Below are positions 10,944-19,909 of a DNA stretch of 61,628 bases, piece after piece (position 1 is the first letter of the stretch; every line of letters begins with the position of its first letter). Below the pieces are notes generated by a model. That model made no database searches. It saw nothing but the letters and a program-made list of their open reading frames with translations, and had not been told where the DNA came from. Made by a program: the position numbers and the translations under genes. Source of the DNA: an uncultured Bacillaceae bacterium (GTDB lineage Bacteria > Bacillota > Bacilli > Bacillales > Bacillaceae_L); the NCBI GenBank assembly GCA_947497585.1, contig CANMHG010000014.1, forward strand, positions 1 through 61,628. Reading direction: 5' to 3'.

Positions 10944-11423
10944 GTGATTCGTATAGGGCAAGGTTTTGACGTACATCAGCTTGTTGAGGGGAGACCACTG
11001 ATCATGGGTGGAATAGAAATCCCATATGAAAAGGGCCTCTTAGGACATTCAGACGCAGATGTTTTATTACATACCATTGCAGATGCTTGTTTAGGAGCAA
11101 TTGCCGCTGGAGACATTGGAAAGCACTTTCCTGACACAGATCCAAACTTTAAGGATGCAGACTCTGCAGTCCTATTACAGCATGTTTGGAAACTTGTTAA
11201 AGCAGAAGGCTATACACTCGGAAACATAGACTGCTCAATAATTGCACAAAAGCCAAAAATGGCACCACACATCGAACAAATGAGAGAAAGAATTGCCAAA
11301 CTACTAGAATCAACCATCTCTCAAGTAAACGTAAAAGCAACCACCACAGAAAAACTAGGCTTCACCGGAAGAGGAGAAGGTATTGCTGCTCAAGCAACTG
11401 TGTTACTAGTTAAACAAGTTTAA
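10944..11423 (+). CDS. ispF: IspF, MEcPP synthase
   Basis: A 159-residue enzyme that makes 2-C-methyl-D-erythritol 2,4-cyclodiphosphate, two steps after IspD. The zinc ligands D8 and H10 in GQGFDVHQL, the [10 protein letters not shown] segment and the C-terminal [16 protein letters not shown] are intact. The start is GTG at 10944 behind AAAGGGGG. It ends 52 bases before a structured GC-rich repeat (11476-11602). Confidence 0.95.
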   Translation: MIRIGQGFDVHQLVEGRPLIMGGIEIPYEKGLLGHSDADVLLHTIADACLGAIAAGDIGKHFPDTDPNFKDADSAVLLQHVWKLVKAEGYTLGNIDCSIIAQKPKMAPHIEQMRERIAKLLESTISQVNVKATTTEKLGFTGRGEGIAAQATVLLVKQV

Positions 11424-11475
11424 AGTGAATTTTTATCATATATTAATAATAAGCTCTCTAAGTATTTAACACTGA

Positions 11476-11602
11476 GTTGGTTGGAGGGGAAGGCACTTGA
11501 CTCCTGCGGGAAGTAGAGGAAAGGTCGAGACCCCACAGACGGAACGTCGAGGAGGCTCGACTTCCTCCCCGCGGAAAGCAAGTGCCTGGACCGGAAACCA
11601 AC
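11476..11602 (+). repeat. GC-rich palindromic element, copy A
   Basis: About 127 bp with nested inverted arms: GTTGGTT / AACCAAC at the ends, then AGGCACTTG / CAAGTGCCT, CTGCGGG / CCCGCGG, GAGGAAA / TTCCTC, GTCGAG / CTCGAC and a small GACG-GAA-CGTC tip. The core ACTCCTGCGGGA, GAGACCCC, GAGGAGGCTCG and CCCGCGGAAAGC is shared with copies at about 50822 and 51086. It fills the ispF-gltX gap and would be transcribed with the operon. The GC content contrasts with its surroundings. An ORF that seems to extend GltX upstream is only a read through this element. Confidence 0.85.
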
Positions 11603-11655
11603 GGGCAAGCTTCGTAGCCTTCCCAAAATACCATCTAAAAAACGGAGGATGTACC

Positions 11656-13113
11656 ATGACAAATGAAATAAGAGTAAGATATGCACCAAGTCCAACGGGT
11701 CATTTACATATAGGTAATGCACGCACGGCTTTATTTAACTATTTATTTGCTAGAAACCAGAATGGGAAGTTTATCATTCGTATTGAGGACACCGACCAAA
11801 AACGTAACATAGCAGGTGGAGAAGAAAGCCAGTTAAAATACCTAAAATGGCTTGGAATCAACTGGGACGAAAGTACAGATGTCGGCGGAGAGTTCGGTCC
11901 ATACCGTCAATCAGAAAGAACAGACATTTATGCTAAGTATACTCAAGAGCTTTTAGAGAAAGGCTTAGCCTATAAATGTTACTGTACAGAAGAAGAAATT
12001 GAAAAAGAACGTGAAGAGCAAGTAGCAAAAGGAGAAATGCCTCGCTACTCAGGGAAGCATCGTAACCTAACAAGTGAAGAGCAAGCTGCATTCGAAAGTG
12101 AAGGTAAACTTCCTAGTATACGCTTCCGTGTTCCTGAAGGAAAAATCTATGCATTCAATGACATGGTTAAGGGTGAAATTTCCTTTGAATCAGATGGTAT
12201 CGGTGATTTTGTCATTGTTAAAAAAGATGGAACACCAACGTATAACTATGCAGTTGCAGTTGATGATCACTTGATGCAAATAACTCATGTTCTACGTGGA
12301 GAAGATCATATTTCAAATACACCAAAACAAATGATGATTTATGAAGCGATGGGCTGGGATACTCCTATTTTTGGACACATGACGTTGATTGTGAATGAAA
12401 GTAGGAAAAAGCTAAGCAAACGTGACGAGTCGATTATTCAATTTATTGAACAATATGAAGAGCTTGGTTACCTTCCAGAAGCCTTGTTTAACTTTATTGC
12501 TTTATTAGGCTGGTCACCTGGTGGGGAAGAAGAAATCTTTACGAAAGAGAAATTTATTGAAATCTTTGACTCAAATCGTCTATCAAAATCACCGGCTTTA
12601 TTTGATACACAAAAACTTACATGGATGAATAATCAATATGTGAAACAAATAGATATAGAACGCCTAGTGGACCTATCTTTACCTCACCTGATTAAAGCAG
12701 GTCGATTGAACACAAACTTAAGTGAACAGGAAATGGATTGGGCAAAAGAGTTAATAGCTTTATTCCAAGAGAAGATGAGTTTTGGAGCTCAAATCGTTGA
12801 ATTAACAGAACTATTCTTTACTGAGGATGTTACTTTTGAAGAAGAGGCCATAGAGGTATTAAAAGAAGAGCAAGTTCCTGCCGTTCTTACTGCCTTTTTA
12901 GATGAAGTAAAAGCCCTATCTACGTTTGGAGCAGAAGAAATAAAAGCAGCGATGAAAAATGTGCAAAAAGCGACTGGATTTAAAGGAAAGCAACTGTTTA
13001 TGCCAATTAGGGTTGCAACAACAGGACAGACGCATGGACCTGATTTACCAAAAGCAATTCACTTACTAGGTAAGGACAAAATAATTGCAAGACTATCAAA
13101 ACAAATTAGTTAA
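11656..13113 (+). CDS. gltX: GltX, glutamyl-tRNA synthetase
   Basis: A 485-residue class Ib aminoacyl-tRNA synthetase that charges tRNA-Glu; in bacilli it also mischarges tRNA-Gln for later amidation. The HIGH-type motif is HLHIGN (in [17 protein letters not shown]) and the KMSKS-type motif is KLSKRD. The start is ATG 11656 with GGAGG 8 bases upstream; the open frame runs 159 bases further upstream, but only through the repeat element, so that extension is rejected. Next comes the Cys T-box. Confidence 0.96.
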   Translation: MTNEIRVRYAPSPTGHLHIGNARTALFNYLFARNQNGKFIIRIEDTDQKRNIAGGEESQLKYLKWLGINWDESTDVGGEFGPYRQSERTDIYAKYTQELLEKGLAYKCYCTEEEIEKEREEQVAKGEMPRYSGKHRNLTSEEQAAFESEGKLPSIRFRVPEGKIYAFNDMVKGEISFESDGIGDFVIVKKDGTPTYNYAVAVDDHLMQITHVLRGEDHISNTPKQMMIYEAMGWDTPIFGHMTLIVNESRKKLSKRDESIIQFIEQYEELGYLPEALFNFIALLGWSPGGEEEIFTKEKFIEIFDSNRLSKSPALFDTQKLTWMNNQYVKQIDIERLVDLSLPHLIKAGRLNTNLSEQEMDWAKELIALFQEKMSFGAQIVELTELFFTEDVTFEEEAIEVLKEEQVPAVLTAFLDEVKALSTFGAEEIKAAMKNVQKATGFKGKQLFMPIRVATTGQTHGPDLPKAIHLLGKDKIIARLSKQIS

Positions 13114-13159
13114 CAATTACAGTATTTTGTAATATAGTAAGAGTACATCTTTAAAATGC

Positions 13160-13440
13160 AATACGTAAAAGTGTTGATGAGGAGAGTAAAAAAGCATTTT
13201 CTTTTCAGAGAGAACCATCACCGGCTGAAAGTGGTTTACGTAAGATGTTTTTTGAAATGCACCTCTGAGCCTCTTATCGAAAGTTCGGCAATGTATGCTC
13301 GAAGTAAGTAGATAAGAGCGGATACCATCCGTTATCTGGTTAGAGTTGAGGCAATCGCAATTGTTGCCTAAACAGAGTGGAACCGCGCCTACAAAGCGTC
13401 TCTGTGTTTTTATTAAACACAGAGACGCTTTTTTATTTTG
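13160..13440 (+). promoter_or_regulatory. Cysteine T-box leader of cysE-cysS
   Basis: The long structured leader has the T-box core TGGAACCGCG at 13378-13387, which pairs with the uncharged tRNA acceptor end, and a terminator directly after it. In Stem I the specifier triplet TGC (Cys) sits at 13258-13260, in the context GAAATGCACC. The base of Stem I pairs GATGAGGAGAG with CCTCTTATC. Low charged tRNA-Cys should favour antitermination and expression of cysE and cysS. This occupies the whole gap after gltX. Confidence 0.9.
13394..13434 (+). terminator. T-box terminator hairpin
   Basis: A perfect 16-bp stem (AAGCGTCTCTGTGTTT / AAACACAGAGACGCTT) is followed by a T run. It is the terminator arm of the Cys T-box. 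Confidence 0.92.
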
Positions 13441-13469
13441 GAAGAAAGAATGTGAACGGAGGGACAATA

Positions 13470-14117
13470 ATGTTCAAAGCACTAAAAGAAGACATCGATG
13501 TTATATTTGAACAAGATCCAGCGGCAAGATCTTATTTTGAGGTAATTTTAACATACTCTGGACTACATGCGATATGGTCCCATCGACTTGCCCATAAGCT
13601 ATATAAAAATAAGTTTTTCTTTTTAGCTCGTTTGATTTCTCAAATTAGCAGATTCTTTACAGGTATTGAGATTCACCCAGGTGCACAAATAGGAAAACGT
13701 TTTTTTATAGACCATGGTATGGGTGTTGTAATTGGGGAAACCTGTGAAATAGGAGATAATGTTACTGTATTCCAAGGGGTCACCTTAGGTGGTACTGGGA
13801 AAGAAAAAGGCAAGCGTCATCCTACTATTAAGGATAATGCTTTAATTGCCACAGGCGCTAAAGTACTTGGTTCCATTACCATCGGAGAAAATTCAAAAGT
13901 TGGAGCGGGTTCAGTTGTTTTGCATGATGTACCAGATAACTCAACGGTAGTTGGAATCCCTGGTAGGGTAGTTATAAAAAATGGAATGAAGGTTAAAAAA
14001 GATCTAAATCACAGTGATCTTCCAGATCCAGTAGCAGATCGTTTGAAAGAACTTGAGGATAGAATTGTTGATTTACAAGAAGAGTTAGCTAGAGTCCAAA
14101 AAGAGAGGGAGCAATAG
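13470..14117 (+). CDS. cysE: CysE, serine O-acetyltransferase
   Basis: A 215-residue short-form serine acetyltransferase, the first step from serine to cysteine. The left-handed beta-helix hexapeptide repeats start around [21 protein letters not shown] and include [10 protein letters not shown] and [11 protein letters not shown] charged helical tail ends the protein. The start is ATG 13470 after GGAGGG; an earlier in-frame ATG at 13377 lies inside the T-box core and is rejected. It is 1 base from cysS, and both are under the same Cys T-box. Confidence 0.95.
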   Translation: MFKALKEDIDVIFEQDPAARSYFEVILTYSGLHAIWSHRLAHKLYKNKFFFLARLISQISRFFTGIEIHPGAQIGKRFFIDHGMGVVIGETCEIGDNVTVFQGVTLGGTGKEKGKRHPTIKDNALIATGAKVLGSITIGENSKVGAGSVVLHDVPDNSTVVGIPGRVVIKNGMKVKKDLNHSDLPDPVADRLKELEDRIVDLQEELARVQKEREQ

Positions 14118-14118
14118 A

Positions 14119-15516
14119 ATGACAATTCAAATTTATAATACGTTATCTAGGCGAAAGGAAGTTTTTCGTCCTATTGAAGAAAATAAAGTCAAAATGTATG
14201 TATGTGGTCCTACAGTCTATAACTATATTCATATAGGAAATGCAAGACCAGCAATTGTTTTTGATACTGTACGTAAATACTTTGAATTCCGTGGATATGA
14301 AGTGAATTTTGTTTCAAACTTTACAGATGTAGATGACAAACTAATCAAAGCTGCCAATGAACTAGGTGTAGATGTACCAACTGTAGCACAACGATTTATT
14401 GATGCCTACCATGAAGATGTATCGGCTCTTGGTTGCTCTCGAGCAGATGTTCATCCTAGAGTAACAGAAAGTATTGATATTATTATCGAGTTTATCGAAA
14501 CCTTGATTGAAAAAGGCTATGCTTATGAATCGGGTGGAGACGTTTACTATAAAACGAGATCCTTTGAGGGATACGGCAAGCTTTCACATCAATCAATTGA
14601 TGAACTACGTTCAGGAGCAAGAATAGAAGTTGGTGAGAAGAAACAAGATGCACTAGATTTTGTTCTGTGGAAAGCAGCTAAAGAGGGAGAGATATATTGG
14701 GATAGCCCTTGGGGGAAAGGAAGACCTGGTTGGCATATTGAATGCTCGGCAATGGCAAAGAAGTTCTTAGGAGAAACAATCGATATTCATGCTGGTGGCC
14801 AGGATCTTTCGTTTCCTCATCATGAAAATGAAATAGCTCAGTCGGAAGCTCTTACTGGTAAAACTTTTGCAAACTACTGGATGCACAATGGTTATATTAA
14901 TATTGACAATGAAAAGATGTCTAAGTCATTAGGGAATTTTGTATTGGTACATGATATTATCAAGCATTATGACCCACAATTAATTCGATTTTTTATGCTG
15001 TCAGTCCATTATCGTCATCCAATTAATTATAGTGAAGAACTCCTTAATCAAACGAAAAATGGTTTAGATAGATTACGTACTTCCTACGCAAATCTAAATC
15101 ATCGTTTACAGAGCAGTACCAACCTAACTTCAAATAATGAGGAATGGTTAGTGAAGATTGATTCATTTAGACAAGAGTTTATTGAAGTAATGGATGATGA
15201 CTTCAATACTGCCAATGCTATATCGGTACTATTCGAATTATCGAAACAGGCAAACTATTATTTACAAGAGAGAAATACAGCAGAGGTTGTCATTACAGCA
15301 TTCATAAAAGAATTCGGAACACTTTTCGGGGTCTTAGGTTTAACATTAGAAGAAGATCAATTACTCGATGAGGAAATTGAAGCACTTATTGAAAAAAGAA
15401 TTCAAGCGAGAAAAGATCGCGATTTTGCACTGTCTGATCAAATTCGTGATGAATTAAAGGCAAAAAATATCATTCTTGAAGATACTCCTCAAGGGACTCG
15501 ATGGAAAAGAGGATAA
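14119..15516 (+). CDS. cysS: CysS, cysteinyl-tRNA synthetase
   Basis: A 465-residue class I synthetase. It has [12 protein letters not shown] (HIGH motif), the zinc ligand C29 in CGPTVYNY, further ligands in HIECSAMA and [12 protein letters not shown], and KMSKSLGN. Length is normal. Its 3' end overlaps the longest frame of mrnC. Charging cysteine next to the gene for its synthesis explains the shared T-box. Confidence 0.96.
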   Translation: MTIQIYNTLSRRKEVFRPIEENKVKMYVCGPTVYNYIHIGNARPAIVFDTVRKYFEFRGYEVNFVSNFTDVDDKLIKAANELGVDVPTVAQRFIDAYHEDVSALGCSRADVHPRVTESIDIIIEFIETLIEKGYAYESGGDVYYKTRSFEGYGKLSHQSIDELRSGARIEVGEKKQDALDFVLWKAAKEGEIYWDSPWGKGRPGWHIECSAMAKKFLGETIDIHAGGQDLSFPHHENEIAQSEALTGKTFANYWMHNGYINIDNEKMSKSLGNFVLVHDIIKHYDPQLIRFFMLSVHYRHPINYSEELLNQTKNGLDRLRTSYANLNHRLQSSTNLTSNNEEWLVKIDSFRQEFIEVMDDDFNTANAISVLFELSKQANYYLQERNTAEVVITAFIKEFGTLFGVLGLTLEEDQLLDEEIEALIEKRIQARKDRDFALSDQIRDELKAKNIILEDTPQGTRWKRG

Positions 15517-15521
15517 TACCA

Positions 15522-15923
15522 ATGTCAACAGAACAAAGGTTGGATGTTCTTCAAATTAACAGTTTAGCTTTAGCATATATGGGTGATGCTGTGTACGATA
15601 CACACATAAGGCATCACCTACTCCTTAAAGGAGCTGTGAAACCAAATCAGCTACATAACAAGGCAAAAAATTATGTGTCTGCTAAGGCTCAAGCAAAAGT
15701 TCTTTTTGCTCTTGCACAAGAAGACTTTTTTTCAGAAGAAGAACAAGCTGTCATACGAAGAGGAAGAAATGCAAAATCAGGTACAGTCCCTAAGAACACA
15801 GATGTACAAACCTATAGATATAGTACAGCATTCGAAGCACTAATCGGATTCCATTTTCTTCAAAAAAACGAAGTTCGAGTGCTTGAAATTATAACTAGGG
15901 CAATATCTATCATTGAACAATAA
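15522..15923 (+). CDS. mrnC: MrnC, Mini-RNase III
   Basis: A 133-residue RNase III catalytic domain without the double-stranded-RNA-binding domain. It matures 23S rRNA in bacilli. Signature residues are [12 protein letters not shown] (the RNase III signature) and [15 protein letters not shown], followed by the [12 protein letters not shown] acidic segment. The start may be ATG 15501, inside the end of cysS, or ATG 15522; I prefer 15522 because AGAGGAT lies 8 bases before it. Confidence 0.92.
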   Translation: MSTEQRLDVLQINSLALAYMGDAVYDTHIRHHLLLKGAVKPNQLHNKAKNYVSAKAQAKVLFALAQEDFFSEEEQAVIRRGRNAKSGTVPKNTDVQTYRYSTAFEALIGFHFLQKNEVRVLEIITRAISIIEQ

Positions 15924-15974
15924 AAAGCTTAAAACTAAATATACGAAACAAGATAAATGAAAGGAGGAATAAAT

Positions 15975-16718
15975 ATGTCTAGTGAATTTATCATTGGAAA
16001 AAATCCGGTAGTAGAAGCACTTAAAAGTGAAAGAGAAATTAATAAAATATGGATAGCAGAAGGCTCTCAGAAAGGGCAAATGAGCCAAGTTGTTGGGATG
16101 GCAAAAGAAAAAGGAATCCTAGTTCAGTTTGTTCCAAAAAAGAAGATTGACCAAATGGTGGAGGGTAACCATCAGGGAGTTGTTGCTTCTGTTGCCGCCT
16201 ATAAATATGCTGAATTAGAAGACCTATTTATTCGAGCTACATCAAGAGGTGAAGATCCATTTTTTCTATTGCTAGATGAACTCGAAGATCCACATAATCT
16301 AGGGTCTATCATGAGAACAGCAGATGCCGTAGGAGCACATGGAATTATTATTCCTAAGAGAAGAGCAGTAGGGTTAACCGCAACTGTAGCTAAGGCATCG
16401 ACTGGTGCAATTGAGCATATCCCAGTTGTTCGTATCACGAATATGGCTCAGACAATCGAAGAGTTAAAGGCACGTGGTGTATGGATTGTTGGTACAGACG
16501 CTAAAGGGAAAGATGATTATCGTAATATGGACGGTACAATGCCAATTGGCTTAGTTATTGGTAGTGAAGGAAAGGGCATAGGCAGGCTTATTAGAGATAA
16601 GTGTGACTTTTTAGTTAGACTTCCAATGGCAGGGAGTGTTACTTCCTTAAATGCATCAGTAGCAGCAAGTTTGTTAATGTATGAGGTTTATCGTAAGCGT
16701 AATCCTCTAGGGAGCTAA
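15975..16718 (+). CDS. rlmB: RlmB, 23S rRNA 2'-O-methyltransferase (SpoU family)
   Basis: A 247-residue enzyme (yacO in B. subtilis) expected to methylate the ribose of a 23S guanosine. The substrate-binding N-domain covers residues 1-75. The SPOUT knot motifs are LDELEDPHNLGSIMRTADA, IGSEGKGIGRL and PMAGSVTSLNASVAASLL. The start at 15975 follows AAAGGAGG. The in-frame ATG at 15957 overlaps that ribosome site and is unlikely. Confidence 0.94.
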   Translation: MSSEFIIGKNPVVEALKSEREINKIWIAEGSQKGQMSQVVGMAKEKGILVQFVPKKKIDQMVEGNHQGVVASVAAYKYAELEDLFIRATSRGEDPFFLLLDELEDPHNLGSIMRTADAVGAHGIIIPKRRAVGLTATVAKASTGAIEHIPVVRITNMAQTIEELKARGVWIVGTDAKGKDDYRNMDGTMPIGLVIGSEGKGIGRLIRDKCDFLVRLPMAGSVTSLNASVAASLLMYEVYRKRNPLGS

Positions 16719-16723
16719 TTAAC

Positions 16724-17233
16724 ATGGATATCCTGATTGTTGATGGATATAACATCATTGGCGCTTGGCCTTCTTTAAGAGAGTTAAAATCGAAGGACCT
16801 TTCTTCAGCTCGTGATTTGCTAATTGAAAAAATGGCAGAATATCAAGCGTACACAGGATATAGAGTGATTATTGTTTTTGATGCACACCTTGTGAAAGGA
16901 ATCGAAAAGAAAAATCATAAACATAAGGTGGAGGTAATATTTACCAAAGGTAATGAGACTGCAGACGAACATATCGAGAAATTAGCTAAGCAATTAAATA
17001 ATATAAAAACACAAATTCATGTAGCGACTTCTGATTATACTGAACAATGGGCGATATTTGGACAAGGAGCACTAAGGAAATCAGCACGAGAACTCTTAAA
17101 TGAAATGGGTTCGGTAGAAAAGAGGATAGAAAATAAGGTCAAAAAAACAGTAGAGAAAAAGCCAACTTCTAAGATTCAATTATCAAATGAAGTTGCAGAA
17201 ATTTTCGAAAAATGGCGAAGAGGGCAACAATGA
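16724..17233 (+). CDS. rae1: Rae1 (YacP), ribosome-associated endoribonuclease
   Basis: A 169-residue NYN/PIN-fold nuclease. DILIVDGYNIIGAWP opens the domain, and DAHL and ADEHIEKLA supply further acidic residues. In B. subtilis this protein cleaves mRNA in the ribosomal A site. The C-terminal 40 residues are lysine-rich. It starts 5 bases after rlmB, and the sigH promoter overlaps its stop codon. Confidence 0.92.
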   Translation: MDILIVDGYNIIGAWPSLRELKSKDLSSARDLLIEKMAEYQAYTGYRVIIVFDAHLVKGIEKKNHKHKVEVIFTKGNETADEHIEKLAKQLNNIKTQIHVATSDYTEQWAIFGQGALRKSARELLNEMGSVEKRIENKVKKTVEKKPTSKIQLSNEVAEIFEKWRRGQQ

Positions 17234-17237
17234 CCGG

Positions 17238-17267
17238 TTGACGCTATTTTATTTTGTCCTGTATAAT
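17238..17267 (+). promoter_or_regulatory. SigA promoter of sigH
   Basis: TTGACG (17238) and TATAAT (17262) are spaced by 18 bases. AT-rich sequence up to 17340 fits the AbrB-controlled sigH leader of B. subtilis, though no AbrB site can be proved by eye. Confidence 0.7.
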
Positions 17268-17349
17268 ATTTCTATCTAGGTAAAGTACGAAATTAACTTT
17301 TCTAAAAGAATTTAGTATTTTACCATTACGTGCGTTCGGGGGGATCGGT

Positions 17350-18000
17350 ATGAGCTCAAGCTTCGATGTCAAAGACAACACTAATTACGGACTACTCGAG
17401 GATGAAGAAGTCATTGAATTAGTTCATATAGGTCAAAGTGATGCACTGGATTATTTAATTAATAAGTATCGTAATTTTGTTCGTGCAAAAGCAAGGTCTT
17501 ATTTTCTAATTGGAGCGGACAGAGAAGATATTGTTCAGGAAGGTATGATTGGCCTTTATAAAGCAATTCGTGATTATAAAGAGGACAAGCTATCTTCTTT
17601 CAAGGCCTTTGCAGAACTATGCATTACTCGTCAAATCATTACAGCTATCAAAACAGCCACTAGACAAAAACATATACCTCTTAATTCCTACGTATCTCTG
17701 GATAAGCCTATTTATGATGATGAATCGGACAGAACCTTAATGGACGTTATATCTGGTGCTAAAGTATTAGACCCAGAGGAATTGATTATTAATCAAGAGA
17801 AATTTGATGACATTGAAGTGAAAATGGCCGAGCTTCTAAGTGATTTAGAACGTAAGGTATTAGCATTGTACCTTGATGGTAGATCATACCAGGAAATCTC
17901 AGAAGATCTTAATCGTCACGTAAAATCGATAGATAATGCACTTCAGCGGGTAAAAAGAAAGCTCGAGCGTTACTTAGAAATTAGGGAGCTTACACTATAG
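17350..18000 (+). CDS. sigH: SigH, sigma factor for stationary phase and sporulation entry
   Basis: A 216-residue sigma-70-type factor (Spo0H). Region 2 has DREDIVQEGMIGLYKAIRDY and FKAFAELCITRQIITAIKTATRQKH. Region 4 ends with LDGRSYQEISEDLNRHVKSIDNALQRVKRKL as a helix-turn-helix. It drives transcription of spo0A, spo0F, kinA and other early sporulation genes. Its presence is one of the signs of a spore former. The start is preceded by GGGGGGATC. Confidence 0.96.
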   Translation: MSSSFDVKDNTNYGLLEDEEVIELVHIGQSDALDYLINKYRNFVRAKARSYFLIGADREDIVQEGMIGLYKAIRDYKEDKLSSFKAFAELCITRQIITAIKTATRQKHIPLNSYVSLDKPIYDDESDRTLMDVISGAKVLDPEELIINQEKFDDIEVKMAELLSDLERKVLALYLDGRSYQEISEDLNRHVKSIDNALQRVKRKLERYLEIRELTL

Positions 18001-18051
18001 TTTTAAATGAAAACATTTAGCTGTTTCATAGAGTGAAGGTTACATATGGTA

Positions 18052-18081
18052 TTGACATTAAAAACAAGCCTATGATAAAGT
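18052..18081 (+). promoter_or_regulatory. Candidate promoter of rpmGB-secE
   Basis: TTGACA (18052-18057) and TAAAGT (18076-18081) are spaced by 18 bases. The -10 is imperfect; an overlapping TATGAT is only 13 bases from the -35. Confidence 0.45.
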
Positions 18082-18175
18082 TTTAAAGATGAAATGATTT
18101 ATAATTTTTTTGTCAAGTCAGACGTACTATCATTTTTAACAATTGCCTACGTGGTCTTTGAAATGGGGTGCTACG

Positions 18176-18325
18176 ATGCGGAAAAAAGTAGTTTTGGCAT
18201 GTGTAGTCTGTGGAAGTCGTAACTATACGACGATGAAAAATGGAAAAGACGTAGCGGAACGCCTTGAAATAAATAAATTTTGTAAAACTTGCAATGCTCA
18301 TACACCTCACAGAGAAACTAAATGA
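18176..18325 (+). CDS. rpmGB: 50S ribosomal protein L33 (zinc-type)
   Basis: A 49-residue protein with the zinc pairs C-x-x-C (ACVVCGS) and CKTC. It matches the L33 that precedes secE in bacilli. The open frame begins at 18143, but ATG 18176 gives the normal N-terminus MRKKVVLAC. It is followed 44 bases later by secE. Confidence 0.94.
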   Translation: MRKKVVLACVVCGSRNYTTMKNGKDVAERLEINKFCKTCNAHTPHRETK

Positions 18326-18369
18326 GGATCGACATGAGAATTGTTTCAAAATTGTTGGAGGTAACTTGA

Positions 18370-18552
18370 ATGAAGCGTTTAACTAAGTTTTTACGTGATG
18401 TAGTTCGCGAAATGAAAAAAGTGAGTTGGCCAAAGCGAAAAGAGTTAACGCGTTATACGATTATCGTGTTATCTACAGTTATTTTCGTTTCTGTGTTCTT
18501 TGCGGTAATTGATTTAGGAATTTCAGAAATTATTCGTTTTGTGATTGAATAA
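18370..18552 (+). CDS. secE: SecE, preprotein translocase subunit
   Basis: A 60-residue single-span membrane protein. It has an amphipathic N-terminus (FLRDVVREMKKVSWPKRKELTRYT) with the conserved WP, then one transmembrane helix. It clamps SecY (encoded at 44898). The rpmGB-secE-nusG order is conserved. Confidence 0.95.
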   Translation: MKRLTKFLRDVVREMKKVSWPKRKELTRYTIIVLSTVIFVSVFFAVIDLGISEIIRFVIE

Positions 18553-18575
18553 GTATACTATTCTCATGGTATAAT
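18545..18575 (+). promoter_or_regulatory. Possible internal promoter of nusG
   Basis: A consensus TATAAT lies at 18570-18575. The best -35, TTGAAT at 18545, is 19 bases away, so the match is only moderate. The site overlaps the end of secE and is followed by an intrinsic-terminator-like hairpin. Confidence 0.45.
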
Positions 18576-18596
18576 GATGGATAATACAGGAAGTCG

Positions 18597-18622
18597 AAAA
18601 AAGCCCGGTGACGGGTTTTTTT
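18597..18622 (+). terminator. Small terminator-like hairpin in the secE-nusG gap
   Basis: GCCCG-GTGA-CGGG with A on the 5' side and seven T on the 3' side. It lies 45 bases before nusG and could be a terminator for secE or an attenuator for nusG. Confidence 0.7.
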
Positions 18623-18667
18623 AATTGAAACTTTTTAGGGAGGGAAGGACATAGCGTCCTAACAAGA

Positions 18668-19201
18668 ATGGAAAAAAATTGGTATGTAGTACATACGTAT
18701 TCTGGTTATGAAAACAAAGTAAAAGCAAATTTAGAAAAGCGTGTTGAAACAATGGGAATGCAGGATAAAATTTTTAGAGTAGTCGTTCCTGAAGAAGAAG
18801 AAACTGATATCAAGAATGGTAAAAAGAAAGTAACGAAAAGGAAGGTATTTCCGGGATATGTATTGGTTGAGATTATTATGACTGATGATTCTTGGTATGT
18901 TGTCCGAAATACGCCTGGTGTTACTGGATTTGTTGGATCTGCTGGATCAGGGTCAAAACCGACTCCTCTATTACCTGATGAAGTTGCAAATATATTAAAA
19001 CACATGGGTATGGAGCAGAAGGTGATCGAAGTAGACTTCGAACTTAAAGAAACAGTTAAGGTAAAAGAAGGTCCGTTTGCTAACTTTACAGGTGCCATTG
19101 AGGATATCGATAAAGACAAACAAAAAGTTAAAGTGCATGTAAATATGTTCGGCCGTGAAACACCGGTAGAACTGGATTTTTCACAAGTTGAAAAAATATA
19201 G
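18668..19201 (+). CDS. nusG: NusG, transcription elongation and pausing factor
   Basis: A 177-residue protein with an N-terminal NGN domain (NWYVVHTYSGYENKVK, FPGYVLVEI, VRNTPGVTGFVG) and a C-terminal KOW domain (VKVKEGPFANFTGAIEDID). It binds RNA polymerase and, in bacilli, also promotes pausing. It is preceded by a hairpin and possible promoter (18545-18622), suggesting separate control from secE. Confidence 0.96.
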   Translation: MEKNWYVVHTYSGYENKVKANLEKRVETMGMQDKIFRVVVPEEEETDIKNGKKKVTKRKVFPGYVLVEIIMTDDSWYVVRNTPGVTGFVGSAGSGSKPTPLLPDEVANILKHMGMEQKVIEVDFELKETVKVKEGPFANFTGAIEDIDKDKQKVKVHVNMFGRETPVELDFSQVEKI

Positions 19202-19212
19202 TTTTAAAAAAC

Positions 19213-19241
19213 TTGAAATTAAAATCGAAAAGTGGTAATAT
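19213..19241 (+). promoter_or_regulatory. Promoter of rplK-rplA
   Basis: TTGAAA (19213) and TAATAT (19236) are spaced by 17 bases, with a TGG extended -10. A perfect 9-bp hairpin (ATTCTTTAT / ATAAAGAAT, 19288-19311) lies in the leader before rplK. Confidence 0.62.
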
Positions 19242-19318
19242 TTCATAGGTCAGTATGTCTTAACGATATATAGGACTAACTATCAAAATTCTTTATATTC
19301 ACATAAAGAATACGTTGA

Positions 19319-19344
19319 GTGGGAGGGTAAACCCCTATTACCAC
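19319..19344 (+). promoter_or_regulatory. Probable L1-binding leader motif, copy 1 (rplK)
   Basis: GTGGGAGGG, a short loop and ACCAC just before the rplK ribosome site. The same pattern, GGTGGGAGGC with ACCACC, forms part of the L1-binding stalk of 23S rRNA. Molecular mimicry by L11-operon mRNA is the known basis of L1 feedback in other bacteria. The motif recurs before rplA. Confidence 0.55.
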
Positions 19345-19371
19345 ATCACGGACTTTAAGGAGGTGTGTCTC

Positions 19372-19797
19372 GTGGCTAAAAAAGTAATTAAAATGGTAAA
19401 ATTACAAATCCCTGCTGCAAAAGCTAACCCAGCACCACCAGTTGGACCAGCACTAGGTCAAGCAGGTGTAAACATTATGGGATTCTGTAAAGAGTTTAAC
19501 GCTCGTACAGCAGAACAAGCTGGACTAATCATTCCTGTTGAGATTACGGTTTTTGAAGACCGTTCATTTACGTTTATTACGAAAACTCCGCCAGCAGCAG
19601 TTCTACTTAAGAAAGCAGCTGGAATTGAGTCTGGTTCTGGTGAACCAAACCGTAAAAAAGTAGCAACAGTTAAGCGTGATAAAGTACGTGAGATTGCAGA
19701 GACTAAAATGCCAGATCTAAACGCTGCAAACGTTGAGTCTGCAATGCGTATGGTTGAAGGTACTGCACGTAGCATGGGTATTGTTATTGAAGACTAA
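19372..19797 (+). CDS. rplK: 50S ribosomal protein L11
   Basis: A 141-residue protein of the GTPase-associated centre. The N-terminal domain has the proline-rich [25 protein letters not shown]; the RNA-binding C-domain ends with [17 protein letters not shown]. It is needed for RelA activation and is the thiostrepton target. The GTG start at 19372 follows AAGGAGGTG; the open frame's ATG at 19315 would add an untypical leader-derived tail. Confidence 0.96.
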   Translation: MAKKVIKMVKLQIPAAKANPAPPVGPALGQAGVNIMGFCKEFNARTAEQAGLIIPVEITVFEDRSFTFITKTPPAAVLLKKAAGIESGSGEPNRKKVATVKRDKVREIAETKMPDLNAANVESAMRMVEGTARSMGIVIED

Positions 19798-19861
19798 TTA
19801 ACCCTACGTGTTTTTGTTTTGGGGGTTGCGGATATGGTTTTCCAGTTCGCAACCTTTATTC

Positions 19862-19889
19862 GTGGGAGGTTCCATTCCGCTAAAACCAC
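19862..19889 (+). promoter_or_regulatory. Probable L1-binding leader motif, copy 2 (rplA)
   Basis: GTGGGAGG, a CC-containing loop and ACCAC lie 20 bases before the rplA start. The layout is the same as at 19319-19344. It may let L1 repress its own cistron separately. Confidence 0.55.
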
Positions 19890-19909
19890 ATTCGAGGAGG
19901 ATTTTAACA

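Noticed and set aside
11476..11602. TTGACT inside copy A as a promoter for gltX
   Set aside because: No -10 hexamer at the right distance; the hexamer belongs to the conserved repeat core.
11497..11655. N-terminal extension of GltX
   Set aside because: The frame reads through repeat copy A. The HIGH-motif domain begins right after ATG 11656, which has its own GGAGG.
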